Shown here: piece by piece, positions 1 through 8,120 of the stretch
Layout: every line of letters starts with the position of its first letter
Numbering within the stretch: position 1 is the first letter of the stretch
From: Bacteroidota bacterium
Lineage (GTDB): Bacteria > Bacteroidota > Bacteroidia > Chitinophagales > Chitinophagaceae
Reading direction: 5' to 3'
NCBI GenBank assembly: GCA_025352905.1
Contig: JANXRX010000187.1
Span: 1-32,038 of the forward strand
DNA: 32,038 nucleotides
Made by a program: the position numbers and the translations under genes
The notes under the pieces: model-generated
Told to the model about the DNA's origin: nothing
Seen by the model: the letters and a program-made list of their open reading frames with translations, nothing else
The model's database searches: none

Positions 1-70
1 CCCTGTAAGGGCTACCCTAACATTCCCGATCATTCACCGGTTCGATCACGTCAGGGTAGCCCTTACAGGG
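1..70. repeat. Inverted repeat with perfect 18-bp arms
   Basis: Bases 1-18 are the exact reverse complement of bases 53-70 (CCCTGTAAGGGCTACCCT against AGGGTAGCCCTTACAGGG), with a 34-bp spacer that itself carries CGATCA twice (27-32 and 43-48). The arms could form a very stable stem-loop. No T-tract follows, so it is not a standard intrinsic terminator. It may be a repetitive palindromic element, a small non-autonomous mobile element, or a contig-edge repeat, since the window begins exactly at its first base. The 8-mer GGGCTACC of the arm recurs at 130-137. Confidence 0.7.
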
Positions 71-310
71 CAAAATGAACATTCATCGCTTCATGGAAAA
101 AAATAAAAAACGGAACGAATGCCCGGGATGGGGCTACCGCCTTCATAATGCCCTTATTACCACTAATATTACTATCTTTCATATTTCAATAAACGTTCTT
201 ACGAATACTTTAATAGCTTATGCAAGGTTAGATGAAATAATAAATTTTTTAACGACTAATACTCCAGCAAAAAAAACAGGGCTATAAAAAGATAACATTA
301 AACAATAATT
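71..310. other. AT-rich intergenic region
   Basis: This gap leads into the cysteine-synthase-family gene. A 70-codon open frame starts at 75, but its product has no recognisable motif, signal peptide or membrane segment, and the frame is probably chance. I found no clear TAnnTTTG element and no Cys-rich leader peptide. The second half is strongly AT-rich and probably holds the promoter of the gene at 311. Confidence 0.4.
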
Positions 311-1243
311 ATGTTTCCTTCTTTTCACGCTACTATCCTCGAGGCCATCGGTAATACACCCATGGTAAAACTGTCTAAAATAGTTCCTGCTGACTGTGCA
401 GATATTTATGTTAAGCTGGAATACTTTAATCCAACCGGCTCATACAAAGACAGGATGGCGCTGGCCATTGTGGAAGAAGCAGAAAAACGGGGCGACATCA
501 AACCCGGTACCCGGATCGTTGAATATACGGGTGGCAGTACCGGTACTTCCCTGGCTTTTGTTTGTGCGGTGAAGGGCCATCATTTCAGGGCCATTACTTC
601 TGATGCGTTTGCGAAAGAAAAGCTGCAGACCATCAAACTATTTGGTGCCGAACTTGAGATTGTTCCTTCAGTGGATGGAAAAATAACTCCCGATCTGTTC
701 CTTAGAATGGAAGAACGTGTTTTACAGTTACAGGAAGAGGGCTGTTACTGGACGGAGCAATTTGAGAACAGGGATGCATTGATCGGTTATGGTTATCTCG
801 GGAGAGAGATCATAGACCAGCTTAACAGGCCCATTGATGTTTTCTGCGCAGCCGTTGGCACAGGAGGGATGATGACCGGTGTAGCAGCCGTACTGAAAAA
901 AGTAAATGATTCCACCCGCATCATCGCACTCGAACCCGCCGGTTCTCCCATATTAACCAAAGGTGAAAAAGGAAGTCACCGCGTAGAGGGAACCGGTACC
1001 GGTCGGATTGTGCCATTATTGCAAAACCGCCATGACTATGAAGCAAGGGCCATTGACGAAGATAAAGGAAGAGAAATGGCCCGGCTCCTCGCTAAACAGG
1101 AAGGCATATTTGCCGGCACTTCCAGCGGATTAAATGTATTTGCTGCGATAGAATTGGGCAAAGAACTCGGTCCCGGCCATACCATTGTTACCGTTGCTGT
1201 TGATTCGGGAATGAAATATCTGGCCGGAGATCTTTTTGGTTAA
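311..1243 (+). CDS. PLP-dependent cysteine synthase family protein
   Basis: A 310-residue fold-type II PLP enzyme of the cysteine synthase / cystathionine beta-synthase superfamily. Such enzymes replace the beta-substituent of an activated serine with sulfide or another nucleophile in the cytoplasm. Visible motifs are IGNTP near residue 13, NPTGSYKDR with the presumed PLP lysine K46, the phosphate/substrate loop GGSTGTS at about 74-80 (classical CysK has TSGNTG), GTGG near 187-190 and GTSSG towards the C-terminus. The altered loop means the substrate may not be O-acetylserine, so no cysK symbol is given. The ATG at 311 places the IGNTP motif at the usual distance from the N-terminus. It stands alone, but the methionine locus at 7.7-13.1 kb is a metabolic neighbour. 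Confidence 0.85.
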   Translation: MFPSFHATILEAIGNTPMVKLSKIVPADCADIYVKLEYFNPTGSYKDRMALAIVEEAEKRGDIKPGTRIVEYTGGSTGTSLAFVCAVKGHHFRAITSDAFAKEKLQTIKLFGAELEIVPSVDGKITPDLFLRMEERVLQLQEEGCYWTEQFENRDALIGYGYLGREIIDQLNRPIDVFCAAVGTGGMMTGVAAVLKKVNDSTRIIALEPAGSPILTKGEKGSHRVEGTGTGRIVPLLQNRHDYEARAIDEDKGREMARLLAKQEGIFAGTSSGLNVFAAIELGKELGPGHTIVTVAVDSGMKYLAGDLFG

Positions 1244-1330
1244 GTAATCGGTGAATCGCCCCCTGCCCTGCTAAAAACCTTTCCGCTGAACGCGTTTCAG
1301 TCGTTAACTTTAGTGCTCAACCAATACTAC

Positions 1331-2686
1331 ATGAGAAAATATATTCTTCCGGCGTTTATGCTTGTCATTCTATCCCAGGCTGGCTTTGCACAAACCACTA
1401 TCAACCGTGATCCGGAAATTGAACAGATGGTGAAAGAGGTTTCATCCGATTCGCTGCAGTCTTATATCCTCAAAATGGTTAGCCTTGGCACCCGCAACAC
1501 GCTGAGTACGCAATCCAATACGAGCCGTGGCATTGGCGCGGCCAGAGTTTGGGTGCTTAGTAAATTCAATGAATTTGCCAGGCAAAGCAATGGCAGGCTC
1601 TCTGCTTTTATTGATACAACCATTTACAAAGGCGATAACCGCCGGGTAAGCCGCGATATAGTATTAGGTAATGTAGTGGCTACTTTAAAAGGAACTGACC
1701 CGAATGACAAACGCATTTTCCTGATCAGCGGGCACCTGGATAATATGCGCAGCAGCCCAACCGACAGTACAGGCGACGCCCCCGGTGCCAACGATGATGG
1801 AAGCGGGTCTGCTGCCGTGCTCGAGTGTGCCAGGATCATGAGTAAACACTCCTTCTCCGCCACGATCATATTTATAACCGTAAGCGGTGAAGAACAGGGT
1901 CTGCTAGGTGCCGATTACAATGCCAAGAAAGCAAAAAGAGATGGCTGGAATATTGAAGCTGTTTTGAATAATGATATCATGGGTAGCAATAACAGCAGCG
2001 AAACAAAGATCGTAGACAATACCCGTATCCGTGTTTTTAGTGAAGGATTATCTGTGCTGGATACGGGACGGGTTGCTACCAATATCCGTAACCTTGGTCT
2101 CGAGAATGACGGCAAAGCAAGACAACTGGCCCGCTATGTAAAAGAGATCGGCGAACGGTATATTGAGAATCTGGAAGTGGTGCTGATATACCGTAACGAC
2201 AGGTTCTTACGCGGCGGCGATCATACGCCTTATGTACTGAACGGTTACGCTGCTGTGCGTATCACAGAAATGAATGAAAACTATTATCACCAGCACCAGG
2301 ATGTACGTATGGAGAAAGGTCTTCAATATGGCGACCTGCCTGAATTCATGGACTTTGAATACCTGCGTAAGAACACCGGTATGAATTTGTCTAACCTGGC
2401 CAATTTAGCTAAGGCCCCTGCCATGCCGGAAGAAGTAAGGGTGGAAGCAAGAAGGTTAAGCAATTATACTTCTCTCAGTTGGAAGGCCCCAAAGACCGGG
2501 AAACCAAAAGGTTACTATATCCTGATGCGGGAAACGACCAGCGCTTTCTGGCAAAAGAAATTCTTTACAACACAAACCGAATACGTATTGCCCTATTCAA
2601 AAGACAATTATTTCTTTGCCGTACAATCGGTTGGCGAGACGGGAAATGAAAGTTTAGCAGTTGTTCCGGGAGTACTGGGAAGATAA
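1331..2686 (+). CDS. Secreted M28 family metallopeptidase with C-terminal beta-sandwich
   Basis: Zinc-dependent aminopeptidase-type exopeptidase, 451 residues from the ATG at 1331. An upstream in-frame GTG at 1313 is possible, but the ATG start directly gives a clean signal peptide (residues 1-20, ending GFA before QTT). M28 metal ligands are visible: H135 and D137 in SGHLDN, D155 in GANDDGSG, the general base and ligand pair E187/E188 in SGEEQG, D215 in NNDIMG, and a late histidine in GGDHTPY. The last ~90 residues, with a LSWKAP segment, look like a fibronectin-type-III-like domain. Probably exported to the periplasm or outside and degrades peptides. TAACTTTA at 1305-1312 is close to a -7 element but imperfect. 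The stop codon abuts the stop of the opposing gene with no base between. Confidence 0.85.
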   Translation: MRKYILPAFMLVILSQAGFAQTTINRDPEIEQMVKEVSSDSLQSYILKMVSLGTRNTLSTQSNTSRGIGAARVWVLSKFNEFARQSNGRLSAFIDTTIYKGDNRRVSRDIVLGNVVATLKGTDPNDKRIFLISGHLDNMRSSPTDSTGDAPGANDDGSGSAAVLECARIMSKHSFSATIIFITVSGEEQGLLGADYNAKKAKRDGWNIEAVLNNDIMGSNNSSETKIVDNTRIRVFSEGLSVLDTGRVATNIRNLGLENDGKARQLARYVKEIGERYIENLEVVLIYRNDRFLRGGDHTPYVLNGYAAVRITEMNENYYHQHQDVRMEKGLQYGDLPEFMDFEYLRKNTGMNLSNLANLAKAPAMPEEVRVEARRLSNYTSLSWKAPKTGKPKGYYILMRETTSAFWQKKFFTTQTEYVLPYSKDNYFFAVQSVGETGNESLAVVPGVLGR

Positions 2687-4156
2687 CTATTTTATTTTTT
2701 CCGGCACCAATCTCTCCGATACTTTTTCAGCTCCGCGCAATCCGCCTTCGTGGTACTCTGCATCTTCATTCACGTCCCAGAGATCATACAGTTCCTTGCC
2801 GGCAATAATATTTTTTGCGGCCAGCATGGCTGTCATCATGCTATGGTCCTGGTTATTGTATTTATGCATTCCGTTGCGGCCCACAAGATAGAGTCCGGGA
2901 TAATTTTTTAATGCCTCACGAACGTCTTCAACATTTTCTTTATAAGAATGATCATACACAGGATACGCTTTCTGCTGGCGTACCACGTATCCATCCACCA
3001 CGGCGCTGTCTTTGGTTAACCCGATCTGCTCAATCTCTTTTTTAGCAAGGTTGATCAGTGTTTCATCGCTGCTTGTCCATAAACCATCCCCTTCAAAACA
3101 AAAATACTCCAGTCCATAACAGGCCATATTGGGATCGGGCACCATATACGGACTCCAGGATTTAAAATTCTGTATCCTGCCCACTTTTACACTCGGGTCG
3201 TGAATATAGATCCAGTTATCACTGAATGCGTCTTCATCTTTACAGATCAATACCACGGTTAAAAAATCACGGTAACCGAGGTGTTGCGATGAGCTAAAAG
3301 CTTTTTCAGGGAAACGTGGTGTAACAGAAGCGATCATTTCACGCATCGGCGCTGAAGACAATACATGGTCAAACCCATCAAACGTTCTTCCATTTGTTGT
3401 ATGAACCGTCCATTTACCATCGGCCATATGGATATCTTTTACACCGCAATTCATTTCTACCTGCACACCCATGGCTTTGCATTTATCCCGGCATGTTTCC
3501 CACATCATTCCAGGGCCATATTTGGGATAGCGGAAAGAATCGATCAGCGTCTTGATCACTTTATCTTTATTACCGCCACCCTGTTTAGGTTTGAACAAAG
3601 CGTTCCATATCGCGCTGCTCAGAGATAATCCTTTGATACGCTGCGCCGCCCAATCGGCAGAAATCTCCCGGCAGGGAATACCCCATACTTTTTCAGTATA
3701 GGTTTTGAAGAAAATATTAAAGAGTCGTTTCCCAAACTGGTTGATTACCCAATCTTCGAAATTCGCAGGGTTCTTAACGGGAAACATTTTAGCTTTAAGA
3801 TAACTCAGTACACATAATGTACTTTCAACAATACCCAGTTTTCTCAATGCCTCGAAAGCAGCCAAGGGGTAAGCAAAGAATTTTTTATTATAATAGATCC
3901 GTGAACTGCGTGGGCGTTCCAGCATTTCATCACCCAGGATCTCCGTCCAGAAATCTTCCACTTCTTTTGATTTGGAAAAAAACCGGTGACCGCCAATATC
4001 AAAATGATATCCTTTATACGATTCCGTACGCGAGATCCCACCTACATATTTCGGGTCCTTTTCAAATACGATTACTTCCTGTTTTGCTTTGCCTAAGAGG
4101 TAAGCAGCCGTTAGTCCCGCCGGCCCTGCACCAATAATAGCTACTCGTTTTGTCAT
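2687..4156 (-). CDS. NAD(P)/FAD-dependent oxidoreductase, UDP-galactopyranose-mutase-like
   Basis: A 489-residue flavoprotein. The N-terminus carries the Rossmann FAD motif GAGPAG (residues 9-14), an acidic residue ending strand 2 (E32 in FEKD) and the GG-S-R-T segment at 39-44 typical of amine-oxidase / protoporphyrinogen-oxidase / UDP-galactopyranose-mutase-type proteins. The C-terminal GRNGMHKYNNQDHSM segment is the second FAD-contact block typical of this family. Relatives are common in Bacteroidota, often near polysaccharide genes, but no glycan cluster is visible here and the substrate is unknown. It is convergent with the M28 peptidase, stop codon to stop codon. It is divergent from the acetyltransferase at 4275, with a 118-bp gap that must hold both promoters. 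Confidence 0.8.
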   Translation of the reverse strand: MTKRVAIIGAGPAGLTAAYLLGKAKQEVIVFEKDPKYVGGISRTESYKGYHFDIGGHRFFSKSKEVEDFWTEILGDEMLERPRSSRIYYNKKFFAYPLAAFEALRKLGIVESTLCVLSYLKAKMFPVKNPANFEDWVINQFGKRLFNIFFKTYTEKVWGIPCREISADWAAQRIKGLSLSSAIWNALFKPKQGGGNKDKVIKTLIDSFRYPKYGPGMMWETCRDKCKAMGVQVEMNCGVKDIHMADGKWTVHTTNGRTFDGFDHVLSSAPMREMIASVTPRFPEKAFSSSQHLGYRDFLTVVLICKDEDAFSDNWIYIHDPSVKVGRIQNFKSWSPYMVPDPNMACYGLEYFCFEGDGLWTSSDETLINLAKKEIEQIGLTKDSAVVDGYVVRQQKAYPVYDHSYKENVEDVREALKNYPGLYLVGRNGMHKYNNQDHSMMTAMLAAKNIIAGKELYDLWDVNEDAEYHEGGLRGAEKVSERLVPEKIK

Positions 4157-4228
4157 GATGTATATCCTCTGTAAATAATAGTTACCCGATTATCGCGCCA
4201 AAGGTGTGAAATAATTGTGGTATACTGC

Positions 4229-4236
4229 TATTTTTG
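4229..4236 (+). promoter_or_regulatory. Bacteroidota -7 promoter element
   Basis: TATTTTTG matches the Bacteroidota sigma-A -7 consensus TAnnTTTG and lies 39 bp before the start codon of the elaA-like gene. No TTG was found at the expected 19-21 bp upstream, so the -33 half is missing or degenerate. Confidence 0.4.
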
Positions 4237-4274
4237 CCCCGCTAACTTAACAGATCGTTTGTAAATACTATAAA

Positions 4275-4730
4275 ATGGCGCAACCTGACCTTACTATTTA
4301 TTACAGATCTTTCGCAGATCTGACCCCGATAGAACTATACACCATTATGCGCCTTCGCAACGAGGTGTTTGTAGTGGAGCAAAAATGCGTTTACCAGGAT
4401 GCGGATAATAAAGACCTGCCATCTTATCACCTGATGATATGGGATACAGAAAAGCTGGTGGCCTATGCGCGTTTATTACCTAAAGGATTGTCTTTTGAAC
4501 AGGTATCCATCGGCCGTGTGATCAGTTCTCCTGCATACCGGAACAGGGGTATCGGAAAAATACTGGTAGCACAGGCAATCACTGCCTGTAGGGAATTATT
4601 CGGAACAAGCGAGATCAAGATCGGTGCCCAGTTATACCTGAAACGTTTTTATGAATCTTTTGGCTTTGTTCAGTCGGGCGAACATTATATGGAAGATGAT
4701 ATTGAACATATCCCCATGATATTAGTATAG
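4275..4730 (+). CDS. elaA: GNAT family N-acetyltransferase, ElaA-like
   Basis: A 151-residue acetyl-CoA-dependent acetyltransferase. It follows the ElaA pattern closely: LRNEVFVVEQ at about 27-36 followed by YQDADNKD, then AYARLLP, IGRVISSPAYRNRGIGKIL (the acetyl-CoA pyrophosphate loop R-x-x-G-I-G-K) and the C-terminal FYESFGF before EDDIEHI. Length matches ElaA (about 153). The natural substrate of ElaA is not established. It is convergent with uvrA, with only 20 bp between the stop codons. Confidence 0.85.
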   Translation: MAQPDLTIYYRSFADLTPIELYTIMRLRNEVFVVEQKCVYQDADNKDLPSYHLMIWDTEKLVAYARLLPKGLSFEQVSIGRVISSPAYRNRGIGKILVAQAITACRELFGTSEIKIGAQLYLKRFYESFGFVQSGEHYMEDDIEHIPMILV

Positions 4731-4750
4731 CCACAGATCGCACAGATTAA
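4731..4750. repeat. Half of a CCACAGA-type extragenic repeat
   Basis: The entire 20-bp gap between the convergent elaA and uvrA stop codons is CCACAGATCGCACAGATTAA. From memory, strings of this type (CCACAGAnnnCACAGATTA) recur between genes in many Bacteroidota genomes. Only one arm is present here. It resembles the left arm of the palindrome at 20948-20986 in its CCACxGAxxxCACxGA spacing. Confidence 0.35.
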
Positions 4751-7612
4751 TTATAATCCCAATTCGACCTTAAGAAATTTAGAAGTGTGGCTGGCTACAA
4801 CATTGACCATTTTTTCAGGCACCCCTTCAAATAAAATAGTTCCTCCTCCGTCTCCACCCTCCGGACCGAGATCAATAATATGATCGGCTACTTTGATCAC
4901 ATCGAGGTTGTGCTCAATCACCAGCACACTGTTGCCACGGTCGACCAATTTATTCAACACATCCAGTAAGTGCTGGATATCCTGGAAGTGCAGACCGGTG
5001 GTGGGTTCATCCAGGATATAAAATGTTTTACCGGTATCTTTTTTACCGAGTTCAGTGGCCAGTTTTACACGCTGTGCTTCTCCCCCGCTAAGGGTTACCG
5101 CCGATTGGCCAAGGGTGATATATCCCAAGCCAACATCCTGTAATACTTTTATTTTCCGGTACAGGAAAGAAATGGGTTGAAAAAATTCACAGGCCTCATC
5201 AACCGTCATATTCAGTACATCACTGATCGATTTGCCTTTATACCGGATTTCAAGTGTTTCACGATTATATCTTTTGCCATTGCATTTTTCGCAGTGCACA
5301 TATACATCCGGTAAAAAATTCATTTCTATTACGCGCATCCCGCCACCCTCACAAACATCGCAGCGGCCTCCTTTTACATTAAAAGAAAAACGCCCGGCAT
5401 TATAACCCCGGATCTTCGCTTCGGGTACGGCCGCAAATAATGTCCTGATCTCTGTAAAGAAACCACAGTAGGTAGCTGGGTTACTGCGCGGTGTGCGCCC
5501 GATAGGCGATTGATCTATCTCGATTACTTTATCAATATGTTCCAGTCCACTGATACCTTTAAAAGGCATCGGTGTTACGCGGCTGTTATAACAATGTTTG
5601 GAAAGAAGCGGATATAAGGTTTCATTGATCAGGGTAGATTTACCACTGCCGCTTACACCGCTTACCACGATGAGTTTACCCAGTGGGAATTTCACGTTCA
5701 CATTCTTCAGGTTATTGCCTGATGCGCCTTTCAGTTCCAGTATCTTTCCATTACCCTGTCTTCTTTCTGCAGGAATAGCGATACTTTTTTTGCCGCTCAG
5801 GTATAAAGCCGTTTCTGATTTGCTTTGCAACACTTCTTTGGGCGTGCCGGCGGCAACCACGTAACCACCATAGATTCCCGCTTTGGGGCCTATATCTACG
5901 AGGTGATCGGCAGCCATCATAATATCCTTGTCATGTTCAACCACCAATACGCTGTTGCCGATATTTCGCAGGTTTTGCAGGGCCAGTATCAATTGATGGT
6001 TATCGCGCTGGTGTAACCCGATAGAAGGTTCATCAAGAATATACGTGATACCCTGTAACTGCGATCCGATCTGCGTGGCCAAACGGATCCTTTGCGATTC
6101 GCCGCCGCTTAACGACCTGGATGGCCTGTTCAGCGAAAGATACGTAAGACCCACATCCAGCAAAAAACTGACGCGTTCCCTGATCTCTTTCAGAATATCC
6201 TTTGCGATCAGATTTTGTTTTTTACTCAGCCTGTCTTCCACATCCGTAAACCATACATATAGTTTATCCAGGTTAAGATTACTTAGCTCTGCAATATTTT
6301 TCCCGTCGACTTTGAACCAAAGACTTTCTTTTTTTAAACGTTCGCCGTTGCAGCTGCCGCACACTTTCAGTTCCATGAATTTCTCAACCCATTCATGCAG
6401 GCTCTCCGTGCTGTTGCCACCTGAGAACCAGCGCTTCAACATGGGAATGATACCTTCGAACTCGCCCTCATAAGGCTGGCCTGTCGGGATCTCATCAGAG
6501 TCGGTCACTTCTAAGGAGCTGCCTTCTTCATTACCGTATAACAGGATATTCAGCGCGGGTTCAGGGAGGTCCTTAATGGGTTTGCTTAAATTGATCCGAT
6601 GTTTTTTAGCCAATACTTCCACGCTGCGGAAAAGATAGGCGTCTCTCTGTTCGCCCAATGGCGCGATACCGCCTTCATTCACACTTAGCTTGGTATCGGG
6701 CAATACCGCTTCCATACTGATGGTATATACGCTGCCCAATCCCTTACAGGTGGGGCAGGCGCCGTAGGGTGAGTTAAAAGAGAAGGCATTCGGAGAAGGT
6801 TCTTCATAACTGATCCCCGTATCCTCGCACATTAACTGTTTCGAATACTGGATCAGTTTCTGCGTATCATTCACCAGCATGAACATCAGGTCCTTACCCA
6901 TGCGCAGGGATTGCTGAACGCTCTGGCTCACACGTGTCTTCATATCATCCGTTACCGGCAGCCGGTCGATCACCACTTCAATATCATGTATTTTATACCG
7001 GTCAACCTGCATTTTAGGCGTAAGGTCCAGGATCTCTCCATCTACCCTCACTTTTACAAAACCCTTTTTTCGTACATCCTCGAACAGTTCACGGTAATGT
7101 CCTTTTCGTCCCCTTACCAGCGGCGCAAGTAAGGTGATCTTTTTATTTTTGAAACGGGTAAAAATATTTTCTACGATTTCCTCTTCACTGAACTTCACCA
7201 TTTTCTTCCCGGTATTATAACTGTATGCCTCTCCTATTCTCGCAAACAGCAGGCGCATAAAATCATATACTTCCGTAACCGTACCCACCGTAGAACGCGG
7301 ATTTTTATTAGTGGTTTTCTGTTCGATGGAAATGACAGGGGATAAGCCGGTGATCTTGTCTACATCAGGCCGTTCCATATCGCCGATGAATTGTCGCGCA
7401 TACGCGCTGAAGCTTTCCATATAGCGGCGCTGCCCTTCATTATAGATCGTATCAAAGGCTAAGGATGATTTTCCGCTGCCGCTTACCCCGGTAAAAACAA
7501 CCAGTTTGTTTTTAGGAATGGAAATATCAATATTCTTAAGGTTATGTTCTCTCGCTCCGGATACCTCTATAAATTCTTTCGGCGCACTGCCGGGTTTTAC
7601 TGTCTTTGCCAT
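4751..7612 (-). CDS. uvrA: Excinuclease ABC subunit UvrA
   Basis: Damage-recognition ATPase of nucleotide excision repair; a UvrA dimer scans DNA and loads UvrB. 953 residues from the ATG at 7612, which matches normal UvrA length. An upstream in-frame start at 7669 would add 19 hydrophobic residues ahead of the conserved IEVSGAREHNLKN block and is less likely. Two ABC ATPase halves are visible: Walker A GVSGSGKSS at about 42-50 and GVSGSGKST in the second half, signature motifs LSGGESQRIRLA and LSGGEAQRVKLA, and Walker B ILDEPSIGLH and ILDEPTTGLH. Zinc-binding cysteine pairs are CPTC, CGSC, CDVC and CEKC. All motifs appear intact. It stands alone, with no uvrB or uvrC nearby. Confidence 0.97.
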   Translation of the reverse strand: MAKTVKPGSAPKEFIEVSGAREHNLKNIDISIPKNKLVVFTGVSGSGKSSLAFDTIYNEGQRRYMESFSAYARQFIGDMERPDVDKITGLSPVISIEQKTTNKNPRSTVGTVTEVYDFMRLLFARIGEAYSYNTGKKMVKFSEEEIVENIFTRFKNKKITLLAPLVRGRKGHYRELFEDVRKKGFVKVRVDGEILDLTPKMQVDRYKIHDIEVVIDRLPVTDDMKTRVSQSVQQSLRMGKDLMFMLVNDTQKLIQYSKQLMCEDTGISYEEPSPNAFSFNSPYGACPTCKGLGSVYTISMEAVLPDTKLSVNEGGIAPLGEQRDAYLFRSVEVLAKKHRINLSKPIKDLPEPALNILLYGNEEGSSLEVTDSDEIPTGQPYEGEFEGIIPMLKRWFSGGNSTESLHEWVEKFMELKVCGSCNGERLKKESLWFKVDGKNIAELSNLNLDKLYVWFTDVEDRLSKKQNLIAKDILKEIRERVSFLLDVGLTYLSLNRPSRSLSGGESQRIRLATQIGSQLQGITYILDEPSIGLHQRDNHQLILALQNLRNIGNSVLVVEHDKDIMMAADHLVDIGPKAGIYGGYVVAAGTPKEVLQSKSETALYLSGKKSIAIPAERRQGNGKILELKGASGNNLKNVNVKFPLGKLIVVSGVSGSGKSTLINETLYPLLSKHCYNSRVTPMPFKGISGLEHIDKVIEIDQSPIGRTPRSNPATYCGFFTEIRTLFAAVPEAKIRGYNAGRFSFNVKGGRCDVCEGGGMRVIEMNFLPDVYVHCEKCNGKRYNRETLEIRYKGKSISDVLNMTVDEACEFFQPISFLYRKIKVLQDVGLGYITLGQSAVTLSGGEAQRVKLATELGKKDTGKTFYILDEPTTGLHFQDIQHLLDVLNKLVDRGNSVLVIEHNLDVIKVADHIIDLGPEGGDGGGTILFEGVPEKMVNVVASHTSKFLKVELGL

Positions 7613-7750
7613 ATGTTGGGTCGTAAAGATAAGAACAACCGGGAAGCCGAATAGTTGTATTTCCGCCAATTTTAAGATTATTTTTTTTGCCCCGAAACCT
7701 TTACTGGATAAGCATTCCAGGAAACAGGGTTCTGAATTTTAAAATTAGAA

Positions 7751-7783
7751 TTTGGAATTGTAGAATTTTCCGTTATACATTTG
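7751..7783 (+). promoter_or_regulatory. Promoter of the SAM-riboswitch transcript
   Basis: TTTG at 7751-7754 and TACATTTG at 7776-7783, with 21 bp between them, match the Bacteroidota -33/-7 arrangement (TTG, about 19 bp, TAnnTTTG). Transcription would begin near 7790, just upstream of the riboswitch P1 strand at 7804, which supports the assignment. Confidence 0.65.
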
Positions 7784-7800
7784 TAGCAGTTCTTTTCAGC

Positions 7801-7915
7801 ATACTTATCAAGAAAGGCAGAGGGATTTTGGCCCGTTGAAGCCTTGGCAACCCATACAGTTTACTCAATTGTATGAAGGTGCCAACTCCGACCACGAAAG
7901 TGGAGAGATAAGTCA
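7801..7915 (+). promoter_or_regulatory. SAM-I (S-box) riboswitch
   Basis: The S-box core is readable in order. P1 5' strand CTTATC (7804-7809) is followed by AGAAAGGCAGAGGGA, then TGGCCCGTTGAAGCC, then TTGGCAACC. A variable P3 hairpin comes next, then AAGGTGCCAACTCC, a P4 hairpin CCAC-GAAA-GTGG, and GAGAGATAAG, whose GATAAG (7907-7912) pairs with P1. These are the conserved kink-turn and SAM-pocket elements of SAM-I. It senses S-adenosylmethionine and should reduce expression of the downstream trans-sulfuration gene, and perhaps the whole met locus, when SAM is plentiful. Confidence 0.93.
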
Positions 7916-7940
7916 GAGTCCCCACCCACCCCCGGCCCCT

Positions 7941-7995
7941 GGAAGGGGGAGTTAGATAAGTTATCTGACTGTGGTTCCCCCTCTTACTTATTTTT
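7941..7995 (+). terminator. Candidate riboswitch expression platform (terminator)
   Basis: AAGGGGGAG (7943-7951) can pair with the TTCCCCCTCTT stretch at 7975-7985 through one bulge. Inside it is a second hairpin, AGATAA/TTATCT, at 7954-7966. A T-rich tail, ending in TTTTT, follows at 7984-7995. The inner ATAAG repeats the P1 3' strand GATAAG (7907-7912), and TTATCT could pair with either copy. That is the logic expected of a terminator/antiterminator switch. The T-tract is imperfect, so efficiency is uncertain. Confidence 0.45.
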
Positions 7996-8067
7996 CCTGT
8001 TCCTGTTAGAAGTTTTTTGTTAAGTCACCCGAAAAGGTCTTAACCAGATTATTAATTCTCTAACCCT

Positions 8068-8093
8068 TGCGCCGGCGCTAAAGCTATGGCGCA
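8068..8093 (+). promoter_or_regulatory. Small GC-rich hairpin in the met leader
   Basis: TGCGCC (8068-8073) pairs perfectly with GGCGCA (8088-8093), and part of the loop can pair further (GCTAAAGC). It lies 27 bp before the start codon of the trans-sulfuration gene, so it could affect translation initiation. Its function is not supported beyond the pairing. Confidence 0.3.
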
Positions 8094-8120
8094 GACACTG
8101 GGCGGGATAAAATTTTTTAC

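Noticed and set aside
1-70. Possible tRNA, because of length about 70 and a GGTTCGATC string
   Set aside because: The ends pair only because the element is a simple inverted repeat; no D-arm, anticodon arm or T-arm stem can be formed.
75-287. 70-codon frame after the first inverted repeat
   Set aside because: No recognisable motif, AT-driven composition and no support for translation; treated as chance.
6045-6473. 142-codon frame opposite uvrA
   Set aside because: Shadow frame of a strongly conserved gene, with low-complexity Ser/Leu/Arg composition.
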